64,000 nt of DNA. Source: Boesenbergia rotunda (lineage: Eukaryota; Streptophyta; Magnoliopsida; Zingiberales; Zingiberaceae). The DNA is taken from the NCBI GenBank assembly GCA_024364735.1, contig JAGFNQ010004004.1:246381-310380 (forward strand), given 5' to 3'. The position numbers and the translations under genes are program-made. Below the pieces are notes generated by a model. It did no database searches and was not told the DNA's origin. It saw only the letters and a list, made by a program, of their open reading frames with translations. This document shows positions 53,572-57,494 of the stretch, one piece after another. Position 1 is the stretch's first letter. Each line of letters starts with the position of its first letter.

Positions 53572-56437
53572 AAGCGACACAAGTTTAGCACAATCCAGAT
53601 GGGTGAATTCACTAGACCAATAGACTTCCCTTCATGTCTATGATATTTATGTTGGGTTGCAAGGTTGAAACTAAGTCTCACATTGAAAATACATGAGAAA
53701 GATCATGTGTTTATAAGGGAAATATATCTCTATTGGTATAAAACCTTTTAGGTAAAGCCTAAAAACAAAACCATGAGGGTTTAAGCCCAAAGTGGACAAT
53801 ATCATGTCATTGTGGAGATATATAAATTTCTTTAGTCCTAACAATTGGTATCAGAGCCTAGATTGTCAGAAGGTCTAACTGCGGACTGTACATAAAAACT
53901 ATGGTTTAATCGAGCCATATGAGTAGAATTTTGATCTCAAACAACGAAAGAAAGGGCTCCTGTGTCTGAATCAAGAGGACCAAACACCGGGTAAGAAGTT
54001 ATGATGGGCAATCAGACAGAGAAGCCCTAGTTGCAGCTAGGTAAGGAAATCCTAGTAGGTCGGGTGGATGGAGGGGCAGGAAGACCTAGAAGGTCGGTTG
54101 GACCGGGGGGCAGGAAGACATGGTGGGTCGAAATCAAAAGTCAAATGGATTGACTTTCTGAGGGTCCTATGGTCTATTGTTTAAGGAGGGATTGTTGGAG
54201 TTGAAAGGTTGCTAAATCCCACATTGAAAACATGGAAAAAATCATGGGCATATAAGAGAAAAATATCTCCATTGGTATGAGGTCTTTTGGATAAAATCCA
54301 AAAATAAAACTATGAGGACTCAGGCCTAAAGAGGACAATATCATACTATTGTGGAGATATCTAAATTTCTTCTGTCTTAACAATTTATCCATCTTGAACA
54401 TCATCTATGGGCCTTCGAATCCCCTGTTGTTTTGGAGCTTTTGACTGGCTTTGCCTATTCTACATCTATCATCTCTCCCTTGGACCTTCCCTTATGCATA
54501 TGAGCAACAGAAAAAAAAAACATCTCCATTCAAGATTCCATCTATGAAACTGGCTACCAATACCCTTTGTACATAATTGCTCGCTACCTCCACCTAAGTG
54601 AGCATGTCTCATTCGACACTTGCACCTCCACTAGATATGGAAGTTATCACAGAGCCCTCCTACTCCTAATAGAAGCTAGTAGATCCGATCTCACCTTTCT
54701 TATCTCCGTCCTTGTTATGTGAGGTGCTCGTCTTTGGATGCTCTCAAACATGTGGAGATCATGCATGATCAAAAGATAATGACTCCATTTGAAGATCTAA
54801 AAGCCATGCCAGAACCATTCAAATGGGAGAAGCTATGTTCGCACCAATTGTAACTTCAACCTGTTAGTTTTGTTGTTGTCATTCTTTTCCAACATTGCTA
54901 GATAATCGAAGAGTTCTTCCACCTATTGTAGTCTATTGGATGTTCTTCCAACTTATTGCATCTTGTATCAGTAGGTTCATCTTCCCTTCCCTTTGGAATG
55001 AGTGAAACAGTAAAAGGAATTTGTTGAAGGGGGTAAGGAGTTTATGCACGGGAACATAGTAGGATAATTTGTGGGTATAATCTATACTGGAGTGGACAAA
55101 TCTATGCCAATGTTGTTATATCCTTATTTGAGGATCCTTGTGGTGCTTATAAGCTATGCATTGAGGCATGATGAAATAGGTAGGTTAGGGAACGAAGATC
55201 TGAGTTGTGCGAGCTAAGGGGTGAAGCCTAGATCTGAGTTGTGCGAGCTTAAAAAGGAAGATTTGGGTAATGATTGGTGTGTGAGTTATGGAAATAAGAA
55301 GATGGTGGTTCTATGTTGCCAATGAGACACCAAGAGTTGCTAGTCTTATGGTTGTATCTTGATTGTTGAGTTGCGGGATTGTATTGGCTTAAGGTAGCTT
55401 GAGTGAGGATAGAGTTGAGTTATACCTAGTGATTCTTATGGAGAACCCCAAGCTACCTTGTTGACTCTTTTGCTTGCCTTATGTAATTTTACTTCTTTTG
55501 GTAGTTTTCCTTTGTTCATACATCATATTAGTTGTTATGCATGTGGAATACATCCGAATTACACGTGTTGTTTAACATGATAGTCTTATATGTTGATATC
55601 ATTCTTTGTGCCTTTTATGCAAGTAATTAGGATAAGAAGTTCTGAAGTATAACATGATTTAGTGATGGTACGCACTGACAATTGCAAATAATGAGAATCC
55701 TTTACCTTGTCCTATTACTTATGTAATTGAAGTTATATTTTGTTTCGATACTAATGCTTCTCTCAATGTCTAAGAACTTAGTTGTGGATGTTTTAAGTTG
55801 TCTGGATTTTATAATAAATTTGTCATGGTGTGATTTAGTAAATGTGGTTGTGAATTAACATATTTCTTGTGATATGTATTATGACGTTATGGTTGTTTCT
55901 GGTTTAGTAGGTATCCAAGATAGACAACAAATGCACAGCAGGAGATATTTTCCTGTTGAAATTCAGTTAAAGAATGTGATGGAGGGTAAAGTGATAATGG
56001 ATCACAAACCAGGAATGCTAACTGATACTTTAAAAGTAAAAAAATATAGATATCACTTATGGATTATTTTACAGCTATCATTTCAGCAAGAGATAATTGA
56101 AGCAATGTGATTTTTGGGCTCACCCAAGAAGATATATCCGGACATATACAGAAGAATCAAGCCCTGCATGGTCGATTAATTCAGGTTCTGGCATTCTTAA
56201 TGCAGCAGGCATCCAATTCAAAAACCTCAAATATGTTCTGCAGTCCAAGTTGACAAACTTTCTCATAATGTTCCCTGAATGGGTTGGGCTGCTTCTTGTT
56301 CCCTTCAAGTACCACTTCGGAAAATACACTCTGTCGTTGAATGGTTGAAGCCGAAGCATAGCAAAAACCATCAAAAATACAAGAGCTGTGATAATGTTCA
56401 CAGCAGCAGACATTCCAATATCCTGAAGAGATGCCAT
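6583..56437 (-). CDS. OSCA1/CSC1-like calcium-permeable osmo/mechanosensitive channel, 11 coding exons
   Basis: Plasma-membrane cation channel of the OSCA/TMEM63 family (DUF221), which admits calcium on hyperosmotic or mechanical stimulation. Coding join on the minus strand: 56437-56124, 52949-52800, 37382-37247, 33999-33898, 10168-10049, 9959-9879, 9513-9173, 8913-8668, 7775-7451, 7164-6934, 6816-6583. The sum is 2280 nt, 759 aa plus stop; all introns are GT..AG and phases match throughout. Order along the protein: N-terminal TM segment, two more TM segments, the cytosolic RRM-like domain with RNVPPDPDESVSEHVEHFF, then the conserved membrane block and the C-terminal LQDAYVHP motif. Length and order match the OSCA1 clade (Arabidopsis OSCA1.1 is 772 aa). 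No premature stop or frameshift seen. Odd point: introns 2 and 4 are 15.4 and 23.7 kb and packed with transposons. The orthologue within the OSCA1 clade cannot be set from this window. Confidence 0.93.
6934..7164 (-). CDS. OSCA1-like exon 10 (residues 606-682)
   Basis: 77 codons, phase 0. The acceptor is GCTCCAAG and the donor CAG|GTTTGT. It encodes IINVYSQQYESAAAFWPDVV, the TM helix VIIAMIISQLLLMGLL, a second helix around ILVLPLLTIWFHIYC, and the conserved NRFEPAFVKFPLQ. Confidence 0.93.
7451..7775 (-). CDS. OSCA1-like exon 9 (residues 497-605)
   Basis: Encodes IPKTVGMSIPMKATFFITYI, then MVDGWASVAGEILRLKPLIV, HLKNTFLVKTDQDREQAMNP and the paired helices YFLLGFVYFVVAPIFLPFLL. The acceptor sits after a long T-rich tract on the minus strand; the donor is CAG|GTATGA. 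Residue order is as expected for OSCA1. Confidence 0.93.
7957..8236. mobile_element. MITE-like element between TA microsatellites in intron 8
   Basis: A segment flanked by TA runs (ending near 7972 and starting near 8214) carries an inverted repeat: GCACCCTGTGAGCAC (about 8075) against the complement of GTGTTCACAGGGTGTGC (about 8167). The rest of the 892-bp intron is plain AT-rich DNA. Boundaries are uncertain. Confidence 0.5.
8668..8913 (-). CDS. OSCA1-like exon 8 (residues 415-497)
   Basis: The acceptor is CCATTGCAG before 8913. It encodes SVIQGILPGIALKIFLILLP, MTMSKIEGHISLSSLDRRSA and LVNVFLGSVITGTAFQQLDS, two helices of the pore-forming bundle with the loop between them. The donor is GC|GTATGT; the Ala497 codon is split 2+1. 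Confidence 0.93.
9173..9513 (-). CDS. OSCA1-like exon 7 (residues 302-415)
   Basis: Completes the cytosolic domain and enters the membrane core. Landmarks in order: MPAAFVSFKSRWGAAVCAQT, LTDWAPEPRDVYWSNLSIPF, the helix LMAVALFFLTFFFMIPIAFV, then SLANIEGIEKVMPF. These blocks are nearly invariant in plant OSCA1. The donor is TG|GTAAGT; the Trp415 codon is split 2+1. Confidence 0.93.
9879..9959 (-). CDS. OSCA1-like exon 6 (residues 275-301)
   Basis: 27 codons, phase 0: TGLFGILGKSVDAIDYYRAE and IEKLRKE. The glycine-rich GLFGILGK and the VDAIDYY match the conserved stretch of plant OSCA1 cytosolic domains. The acceptor is TTTTTCATAG and the donor GAA|GTAAGC. Confidence 0.92.
10049..10168 (-). CDS. 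OSCA1-like exon 5 (residues 235-274)
   Basis: 40 codons, phase 0. The acceptor is GGTGATAG and the donor AAG|GTACAT. It encodes VVYNTNELAKLVETRKSLEN followed by WFVYYENKSMRNPNKRPTTK, a helical part of the cytosolic domain with the usual W-YY spacing of the family. Confidence 0.92.
10616..10644. repeat. G29 homopolymer run in intron 4
   Basis: An unbroken run of 29 G on the plus strand (C on the gene's sense strand) about 450 bp upstream of the exon 5 acceptor, in a wider G-rich stretch from 10604. It could be real or an assembly artefact. Confidence 0.7.
10869..10918. repeat. (TA)n microsatellite
   Basis: About 25 TA units, directly abutting the GC-rich inverted-repeat element that follows. 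Confidence 0.95.
10919..11039. mobile_element. Short GC-rich inverted-repeat element beside TA microsatellites
   Basis: About 105 bp of GC-rich DNA between TA runs. The left end TGCTCTGCTGCGAACCGCGT matches the left end of the 29.98-kb element, and the right end is a loose complement of it. It holds the GATCGGTC..GACCGATC palindrome (10957-10980). Probably a shortened member of the same nonautonomous family. Confidence 0.6.
11040..11691. mobile_element. Nonautonomous TIR element carrying a 79-bp tandem array, beside TA microsatellites
   Basis: The left end (TGATCTCTTGAGCGACAAA, then CCCGTGCGCGACCGC and CTGATCGGTCGCGTGACC) is repeated inverted at the right end (complement of 11600-11690), giving terminal inverted repeats of roughly 75-90 bp with small differences. 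TA runs flank both sides (11026-11039 and 11693-11719). The centre is a five-copy 79-bp array. No transposase frame, so it would need to be mobilised in trans. Confidence 0.75.
11162..11556. repeat. 79-bp tandem repeat, five copies
   Basis: Units begin at 11162, 11241, 11320, 11399 and 11478, an exact 79-bp spacing. Each holds a GGCGGCC..GGCCGCC inverted repeat followed by CATACTATAACCAAGAGG. The open frames across it are by-products of the repeat. Confidence 0.9.
11727..11904 (-). mobile_element. Au-type SINE, minus orientation
   Basis: The complement reads, in order, a B-box-like GTTCGAGTCGCAC, then ACCTCTTGCAAAA, GTCCGACCCTTCCC and AACTTCGTGCACCTAG, the ordered landmarks of the plant Au SINE family. 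Diverged copy; no clear target duplication. Confidence 0.75.
11905..12936. other. Intronic DNA with a PBS-like site and a small GC-rich repeat
   Basis: ATGGTACTAGAGCCAA near 12001 resembles a retrotransposon primer-binding site in plus orientation, but no LTR could be delimited. At 12195-12245 CCTAGGCGCTAGGCGGC is a palindromic GC-rich fragment. The remainder shows no readable gene. Confidence 0.35.
12937..13137 (-). repeat. 3' LTR of the decayed copia element
   Basis: 201 bp; the right-hand copy is 19 bp longer, through a short local duplication near 18400. A purine-rich tract on the minus strand next to it (complement of 13138-13155) is the likely polypurine tract. Confidence 0.85.
13472..14624 (-). 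pseudogene. copia reverse transcriptase and RNase H, broken
   Basis: The frame at 14624-14127 carries the RT fingers and palm: SSGTWNLVPLPPGK, LDYGGTFSPTAKMSSVRLFL and LDIKNVFLHGDLLEEVYMEQ. A stop then separates it from the frame 14126-13472, which has LGKLKYFLGIEV, RPDISFAVSVVSQF and GYSDADWA (RNase H). The catalytic box reads YVHDIV rather than YVDDIV, so a metal-binding Asp is lost. It cannot be active. Confidence 0.88.
14628..15700 (-). pseudogene. copia integrase region, heavily decayed
   Basis: Lies between the GAG-pre-integrase frame and RT. Only short scrambled frames remain on the minus strand (14861-15298, 14628-14924), with Ser/Pro-rich stretches expected of the integrase to RT linker. 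No intact DDE core could be read. Confidence 0.65.
15702..16346 (-). pseudogene. copia protease and GAG-pre-integrase segment
   Basis: Shows VLYIPGAPFNLLSISQLTRF (post-protease), then HAQFGHSGLDKLKQLHPSLS and LACESCQLGQHVRNSF, the His/Cys GAG-pre-integrase motif. The protease active-site stretch is readable only in a shifted frame, and there its D-S-G is D-S-R. Inactive. Confidence 0.85.
16348..17257 (-). pseudogene. copia gag, interrupted
   Basis: Gag of the same element. The N-terminal part (17257-16943) has VDGKNYFSWVSHIEFWL, and the C-terminal part (16872-16348) ends with a zinc knuckle, CDHYHRPGHTIDKC, whose second Cys is Tyr. The frame shifts between the parts. The original start codon is at 17749-17751, beyond the MITE at 17246-17740, which splits gag just after its first few codons. 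Confidence 0.85.
17246..17740. mobile_element. hAT-like MITE inserted in the copia gag
   Basis: 495 bp, ends TAGAGCTGTCAA and TTGACAACTCTA (12-bp TIR, one mismatch), with a perfect 8-bp target duplication GAAGTAGC at 17238-17245 and 17741-17748. An 8-bp TSD is the hAT signature. The body is AT-rich in the middle, with CCCGCC-rich repeats at both ends and no coding potential. Confidence 0.9.
18241..18254 (-). other. Primer-binding site of the decayed copia element
   Basis: The minus strand reads TGGTATCAGAGCGC immediately inside the 5' LTR, a match to the initiator-Met tRNA 3' end typical of plant copia. Confidence 0.85.
18255..18474 (-). repeat. 5' LTR of the decayed copia element
   Basis: 220 bp, with TG..CA borders on the minus strand and the PBS adjacent. 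Confidence 0.85.
18555..18589. repeat. (CA)n(TA)n microsatellite
   Basis: A CA run followed by a TA run. Confidence 0.85.
19079..19246 (+). mobile_element. Au-type SINE with perfect 12-bp target duplication
   Basis: Landmarks in order: A-box-like TGGGGAATGAGTAA, B-box-like GAGTTTGAGTCTTG, ACCTCTTGCAAAGC, AATAGACCCTTCC, and the end TTTCGTGCACCGGGCTGCCC. ATATAGATATGC occurs on both sides (19067-19078, 19247-19258). Pol III-derived, noncoding. Confidence 0.88.
19247..19947. other. Intronic DNA, no recognised element
   Basis: Pyrimidine-rich on the plus strand at 19360-19520; short frames there are low-complexity. Nothing supported. Confidence 0.4.
19948..20467. mobile_element. Candidate hAT-like MITE
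   Basis: Ends TAGTGTTGTAAATGAGC and GCTAGTTTGCAGCCCTA are imperfect inverted repeats of the TAGGGCTGTAAACGAGC type. Internal text repeats AAGCTTG and GAACAAG. No clean 8-bp target duplication was found. Confidence 0.45.
20690..21425 (+). pseudogene. Fragment of a copia reverse transcriptase
   Basis: Plus-strand reading in shifting frames gives pieces of copia RT: VWDLI near 20776, DTKWIFKNKID-like text near 20815, EALDYDKTYA near 20900, and finally LTFFLGLQINQTEGIYIHQS at about 21345-21400. Many stops; no LTRs found. Confidence 0.75.
21430..22870. repeat. Unclassified GC-poor/GC-rich mosaic, likely retrotransposon noncoding DNA
   Basis: Contains GC-rich blocks with CACGGGCTG and GCCGCCCGTGCCC (about 21590 and 21850), GTTCGAACCACGGGTCGTTCGACC-like text near 21935, and a CCCTCCCTTGGGAGAGGGG hairpin-like block at 22145. 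No coding frame belongs to a known family. Confidence 0.3.
22871..25130 (+). other. Decayed repeat with possible Athila/Gypsy-like ORF remnants
   Basis: At 24690-24830 one plus frame reads PQHLFMMFAFRHRLDINVAL and, after a stop, GKIHMPLGNIIT, reminiscent of the plant-transposon domain found in some Athila-type elements. The rest has stops throughout. CT-rich at 22880-22980. Family assignment is uncertain. Confidence 0.3.
25372..25640. repeat. 43-bp tandem repeat, about six copies
   Basis: Units start at 25372, 25415, 25458, 25501 and 25544, an exact 43-bp spacing, each beginning GAAGTC and containing AGGTCAAGGTTGACC. A looser longer-period version with AAGTCCAAGTGGG and TTGGCATGA extends upstream from about 25140. 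Confidence 0.88.
26330..26790 (-). mobile_element. 5' fragment of an RTE-type LINE
   Basis: Aligns by eye with 51900-52270, the 5' end of the minus-strand RTE copy (shared TGATGGATCCATTCATAGAA-like and ACCTTTTTCATC text). No coding region survives. Confidence 0.65.
26800..28130. other. Intronic AT-rich DNA
   Basis: A short imperfect repeat of ATACCATGTTAGTTATTCTTG occurs at about 27850-27960. No element or gene recognised. Confidence 0.35.
28135..28960 (+). pseudogene. RTE-type LINE reverse transcriptase fragment
   Basis: The plus strand reads LFTLIMDDLTRHI and MLFANDIILVDEIHE (RT palm, FADD changed to FAND), then KMVRWMCKLTRMDRIRNKIL, the ordered 3' half of plant RTE elements. Stops in every frame. 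It ends near a TTGTTGTTGG tail (about 28940), typical of RTE. Confidence 0.8.
29345..29870 (-). pseudogene. L1-type LINE 3' fragment (zf-RVT region)
   Basis: The minus strand gives QPSHAVTFWMLAQRRLPTRD and, after it, YLEDWCC with a Cys-rich spacing, resembling the zinc-binding reverse transcriptase tail of plant L1 LINEs. An open frame at 29803-29609 lies within it. No RT palm present. Confidence 0.6.
29962..29980. repeat. (TA)n microsatellite
   Basis: Directly flanks the inverted-repeat element on its right. Confidence 0.9.
29981..30418. mobile_element. GC-rich TIR element with two 133-bp repeats, beside simple repeats
   Basis: The left end TGCTCTGCTACGGACCG, GTGCGCAACACGCC matches the complement of the right end (TGCTTTGCTGCGGACCGCG, GTGCGCGACACGCC), a TIR of about 35-40 bp. 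The same end is seen at 10919. Inside, a 133-bp unit starts at 30089 and 30222. Flanked by (TA)n on the left and CT/TA runs on the right. Open frames in it are repeat by-products. Confidence 0.72.
30089..30350. repeat. 133-bp direct repeat, two copies
   Basis: GTACCCCGACG begins each unit at 30089 and 30222; both contain CCCCCTAGGGTTCATCGCTC and GTTCGGGGG with a GGCGG..CCG palindrome. About a dozen differences by eye. Confidence 0.85.
30419..30500. repeat. (CT)n(TA)n(GATA)n(GA)n compound microsatellite
   Basis: CT run, TA run, AGAT run and GA run in sequence; self-complementary arms could form a hairpin. Confidence 0.9.
30501..31368. other. Intronic DNA, nothing recognised
   Basis: No long frame or clear repeat. 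Confidence 0.4.
31369..31495 (-). mobile_element. Au-type SINE fragment, minus orientation
   Basis: Shares GTGCAAGAGGTTGCTTCTG, ACTCGAACATTTGATCTCAA and CAAGACTCACCTTT with the minus-strand SINE at 11727-11904. It lacks the conserved 3' end. Confidence 0.7.
31740..32110 (+). pseudogene. copia RNase H fragment
   Basis: Reads RRLVGK-like text near 31765, FAVSMINNFL at about 31829-31860, and EYKAMTLVIYKLIWLK-like text at 32060-32110, the ordered landmarks of copia RT end and RNase H. It stops abruptly where the dispersed repeat at 32111 begins. Confidence 0.7.
32111..32475. repeat. Dispersed repeat, copy 1 of 3 (TTTGAAATCTC ends)
   Basis: Starts GATTTGAAATCTCGAGCC and ends GAGATTTCAAATCATGG, so its tips are inverted repeats. 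The body has AAAAAGAAAAAGATAA and TTTGGAATGCTATG, shared with 59609-60040 and 61055-61480. MITE-like. Confidence 0.65.
32476..33897. other. Distal part of intron 4, no gene recognised
   Basis: AT-rich. CAATGGATGACCAAGTTGAG at 32475 repeats text at about 32024. The remainder is unremarkable. Confidence 0.4.
33898..33999 (-). CDS. OSCA1-like exon 4 (residues 201-234)
   Basis: 34 codons, phase 0 at both ends; acceptor TTATTTAG, donor CAG|GTTTGT. It encodes VIVRNVPPDPDESVSEHVEH and the following HHDHYLSHQ, the hallmark start of the OSCA cytosolic (PHM7_cyt, RRM-like) domain. It is isolated: the next exon is 23.7 kb downstream in gene sense. Confidence 0.93.
34000..36020. other. Intron 3, left part
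   Basis: AT-rich with an (AT)15 run at 35231-35260 and purine-rich DNA at 35460-35660. No gene or classified element. Confidence 0.4.
36021..36470 (-). mobile_element. RTE-type LINE 3' fragment
   Basis: Plus-strand text from CAACAACAACCACC on is the complement of the RTE 3' end with its TTG-type tail, colinear with 49985-50390. A frame on the plus strand (36177-36425) is a mirror of it. Confidence 0.72.
36471..37246. other. Intron 3, right part
   Basis: No recognised element; ends at the exon 3 donor. Confidence 0.4.
37247..37382 (-). CDS. OSCA1-like exon 3 (residues 155-200)
   Basis: The acceptor is CTTGTCAG before 37382. It encodes FWAHVGMAYVFTFWTYYVLY, a TM helix, then the conserved MRLHFMATAGRRPDQFT at the entry to the cytosolic domain. 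The donor GTAAGT directly follows the Thr200 codon, phase 0. Confidence 0.92.
37383..38285. other. Intron 2, first segment
   Basis: No recognised element. Confidence 0.4.
38290..38513 (+). mobile_element. tRNA-derived SINE, variant head
   Basis: From GGACCTTGGGACCCTGGGCT to the end AACCTCGTTAATC followed by a T run, it matches the SINE at 60700-60941. The 5' part differs, so the head is rearranged or from a sister family. The left border is uncertain. Confidence 0.7.
39020..39650. repeat. Diverged tandem duplication of about 277 bp
   Basis: CTTATGATCTGAATCTTGA occurs at about 39060 and 39338, ATCATCCTCCATGTT-like text near 39278 and 39608, and AAGGTTAAATTGCA near 39150 and 39469. Copies are diverged. 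It overlaps the start of the candidate LTR at 39372. Confidence 0.6.
39372..40830 (-). repeat. Candidate LTR of a copia-like element
   Basis: Begins TGTTGGAATGTGATGG then AAAAGGGGTGAATAGGC, the complement of the TATTCACCCC..CAACA 3' LTR end seen in the 955-bp LTRs and at 524. It contains CAGTCGACTG-like and TCAATTG-type palindromes. The far border is not fixed. Confidence 0.45.
40181..40557. repeat. Near-identical 185-bp tandem duplication
   Basis: CTAGTCGACTGTTTATG starts at 40181 and again at 40366. The copies differ by a 10-bp insertion in the second (TTATCTGGGA region) and a couple of substitutions, so the duplication is recent. Confidence 0.9.
40831..42529. other. Intron 2, middle segment
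   Basis: No gene recognised. CTATGGCTAAGG-GATGCT recurs at about 42211 and 42291. Host sequence of the SINE at 42547. Confidence 0.35.
42547..42671 (-). mobile_element. tRNA-derived SINE with perfect 17-bp target duplication
   Basis: AAGCAAAGGCAATGCTA lies at 42530-42546 and 42672-42688. On the minus strand an A-box-like GTCATGGTTAGACC, a B-box-like GAGTTCGAAACTC, and a 3' end GGTTAATCATTTTTT match the SINE family at 60700. Confidence 0.85.
42689..43756. other. Intron 2 segment, nothing classified
   Basis: No gene or element recognised apart from the interrupted sequence around the SINE. Confidence 0.4.
43757..44220. repeat. Degenerate tandem array, period about 93-106 bp
   Basis: Units begin GGGATTGAGG or similar at 43757, 43859, 43965, 44062 and 44155, each with CACCTAAA-GTTAAGGG and GGTATTTAGGAG-like text. 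Includes a C13 run near 43927. Confidence 0.8.
44260..44620. repeat. Second degenerate tandem array, period roughly 70-75 bp
   Basis: Repeats of TATTATCCTCTCCTCGA, ACTTCATC and GGGATCGAG-like text; about five diverged units ending against the young LTR element. Confidence 0.65.
44638..45592 (+). repeat. 5' LTR of the gag-only element
   Basis: TGTTGG..TAACA, 955 bp; GC-rich G+A segment at 44720-44960. Frames inside (such as 44771-45103) are duplicated in the other LTR and are not genes. Confidence 0.95.
45595..45607 (+). other. Primer-binding site
   Basis: TGGTATCAGAGCC, two bases after the LTR, matching the initiator-Met tRNA 3' end. Confidence 0.92.
45656..46541 (+). pseudogene. Shortened copia gag with a frameshift at a G5 run
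   Basis: The first frame starts at 45656 (MVGVVIYPPKFEGEFAMWKR) with the gag N-terminus and VNHIENYNSAKELWEKFLEL. It then jumps to IQLDDESSSEESEGQEYAGL, lacking the usual middle of gag. Near 46108-46115 the frame changes at a G5 run; the second frame (46107-46541) has a coiled-coil (KIENENLKNLVEKLENDIAC) and ends GQIRKIPRNYIPPKFLINPV, DENLFWIPKFIL, then stops. No zinc knuckle seen. Whether a functional Gag is made is doubtful. Confidence 0.85.
46542..47220 (+). other. Noncoding 3' interior and polypurine tract of the gag-only element
   Basis: Very AT-rich, no frame. Ends with AGGGGGAGAT at the LTR border. Replaces the pol region of a full element. Confidence 0.8.
47221..48175 (+). repeat. 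3' LTR of the gag-only element
   Basis: 955 bp, identical length to the 5' LTR. Confidence 0.95.
48176..49984. other. Intron 2 segment, nothing classified
   Basis: Pyrimidine-rich on the plus strand to about 48900, then AT-rich. No gene. Confidence 0.35.
49985..52275 (-). mobile_element. RTE-type LINE, internally deleted
   Basis: The minus strand runs from the 5' end (about 52275) through an endonuclease-RT linker frame at 51306-51067 (GWKIKYIKERVEAQAL, ELGESKEHSSPSKQSQWWNK) to RT and 3' pieces, ending at a complement of CAACAACAA (about 49975). A stretch of RT near 50450-50530 is missing. Stops throughout; not functional. Confidence 0.8.
52276..52799. other. Intron 2 start in gene sense
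   Basis: AT-rich, no element; ends at the exon 2 donor. Confidence 0.4.
52800..52949 (-). CDS. OSCA1-like exon 2 (residues 105-155)
   Basis: The acceptor is TTTTGCAG just before 52949. It encodes LKIFAPISVLAFGILVPVNW, a TM helix ending in the conserved VPVNWT, then FSDIDKLSISNIELGSQ. The donor is CAAAG|GTTCTT; the Arg155 codon is split 2+1. A 3.17-kb intron lies upstream and a 15.4-kb intron downstream, yet the exon is intact. Confidence 0.92.
52950..53649. other. Intron 1, left part, with CT microsatellite
   Basis: (CT)n at about 53530-53571; otherwise unclassified. Confidence 0.5.
53650..54382 (+). mobile_element. TRIM (miniature LTR retrotransposon), complete
   Basis: LTRs 53650-53843 (194 bp) and 54193-54382 (190 bp), both TGTTGG..AACA. 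PBS TTGGTATCAGAGCC follows the first LTR, polypurine tract AAGGAGGGAT precedes the second. Perfect 5-bp target duplication ATTTA at 53645-53649 and 54383-54387. The 349-bp interior has no coding frame. The LTRs are visibly diverged, so it is older than the gag-only element. Confidence 0.92.
54388..56123. other. Intron 1, right part
   Basis: No element recognised; ends at the exon 1 donor. Confidence 0.35.
56124..56437 (-). CDS. OSCA1-like exon 1 (residues 1-104 and part of 105)
   Basis: Starts at the ATG complementary to 56435-56437. The first residues MASLQDIGMSAAVNI fit the usual OSCA1 start, so this ATG is chosen over none nearby. A hydrophobic stretch at about residues 9-30 is the first TM helix. 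It is followed by RLQPFNDRVYFPKWYLKG and the LNWMPAALRMPEPELIDHAG region typical of the family. The donor is GG|GTGAGC at 56123; the codon for Gly105 is split 2+1 with exon 2. Confidence 0.93.
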
Positions 56438-56470
56438 GTCTTAACAGAATCACGTGATCCCTGGAAATGC
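56438..56470 (-). promoter_or_regulatory. 5'UTR with candidate intron acceptor upstream of the channel start codon
   Basis: On the minus strand the 23 nt before the ATG follow TTTCCAG, itself preceded by a pyrimidine-rich run (complement of about 56461-56490). This is a plausible 3' splice site, which would put the promoter and first noncoding exon further right. I could not place the donor or a TATA box. Confidence 0.4.
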
Positions 56471-57494
56471 AGGAGAAAGAAAACAAATAATTGTCTTGTA
56501 ACAGAGTTAAAGTCTTCACCACTACCGACATATATACTCTTCTAGACAACACAGATACTTCCTAGGCTATTAAAGCATAACTAGAAATCAGAGGAGCCAG
56601 ACTACCATTCAATTTAGAAATGAAGAAATTACTAGATTTATAAATCCTCACCCAAATTTTACTTTCTAGACTTAACATTTATAACAAGATTTAAAAAATA
56701 TTGAACTTATTCATGTAGAAAAACTTAAACAACGTTATACAACATTTATAAAATGCAATGTTAAGTTAAACACAAAATTATTAAACCTAAAACTATAAAA
56801 TGTAAAAGCCTAGTCATCTAATCTTCAATCTCTTGAGAATGAAACATGTCAGTTAGGTAAACATACTAGGTTATCTTTGCCTAGGAGCGTTCATAAATGT
56901 ACTTCTTCTATATCTTTAATTCATTCACATTATTTCAGATCCAAGTAGCGTTAGTTCTATTTTTGGTTTCAGATATTTTGTTATTTTCATTAAAGATATA
57001 TTTGAATGATTTAGTGTTTCTGATAAAATAATATTCTAAACTATTCTCCCTTTTTTTCCTTTTATACTAAAATCAAAAACCAATTTGGCCCTTTTCTAAA
57101 ATCAAAAACCAATTCTAAATCAATGCTTTATGAAATAATTCTAAGAAATACTTATTTCGCCCTTTTCAGTCGTTACCAATGAGTCATGGTTTTTTTTATT
57201 AGTCCACCTGTCTACATATTTGAAGGATTTGGTGTTTTCTAATTAAATAATATTCTAAACTATTTTCCTTTTCTACTAAAATTAAAAAACAATTTGACAT
57301 TCTATCAATGCTCTAGGCTATGATAATTCTAGGAAGCACTTATCTCACTCTTTAGTCATTTCCAATGAGTAATGGTTATTTTTTATTAGTCCATATATCG
57401 TTATCCAAAAAAAAAAAATCCAACATCACATTGAGACTTCTTGGACATTTTTTTTTGGATAATTTAGATATCCAATGTATCTAGATTATAAAAA
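56471..57494. other. Upstream flank of the channel gene
   Basis: Should contain the 5'UTR intron and possibly the promoter of the minus-strand gene. I cannot place a TATA box. A degenerate direct repeat with ATATTCTAAACTATT, ACCAATTTGG and TTCCAATGAGT-like text occurs at about 57030-57190 and 57250-57380. Confidence 0.35.

Noticed and set aside
56181..56552. 123-aa minus-strand open frame overlapping channel exon 1
   Set aside because: Different frame from the conserved channel reading; shadow only.
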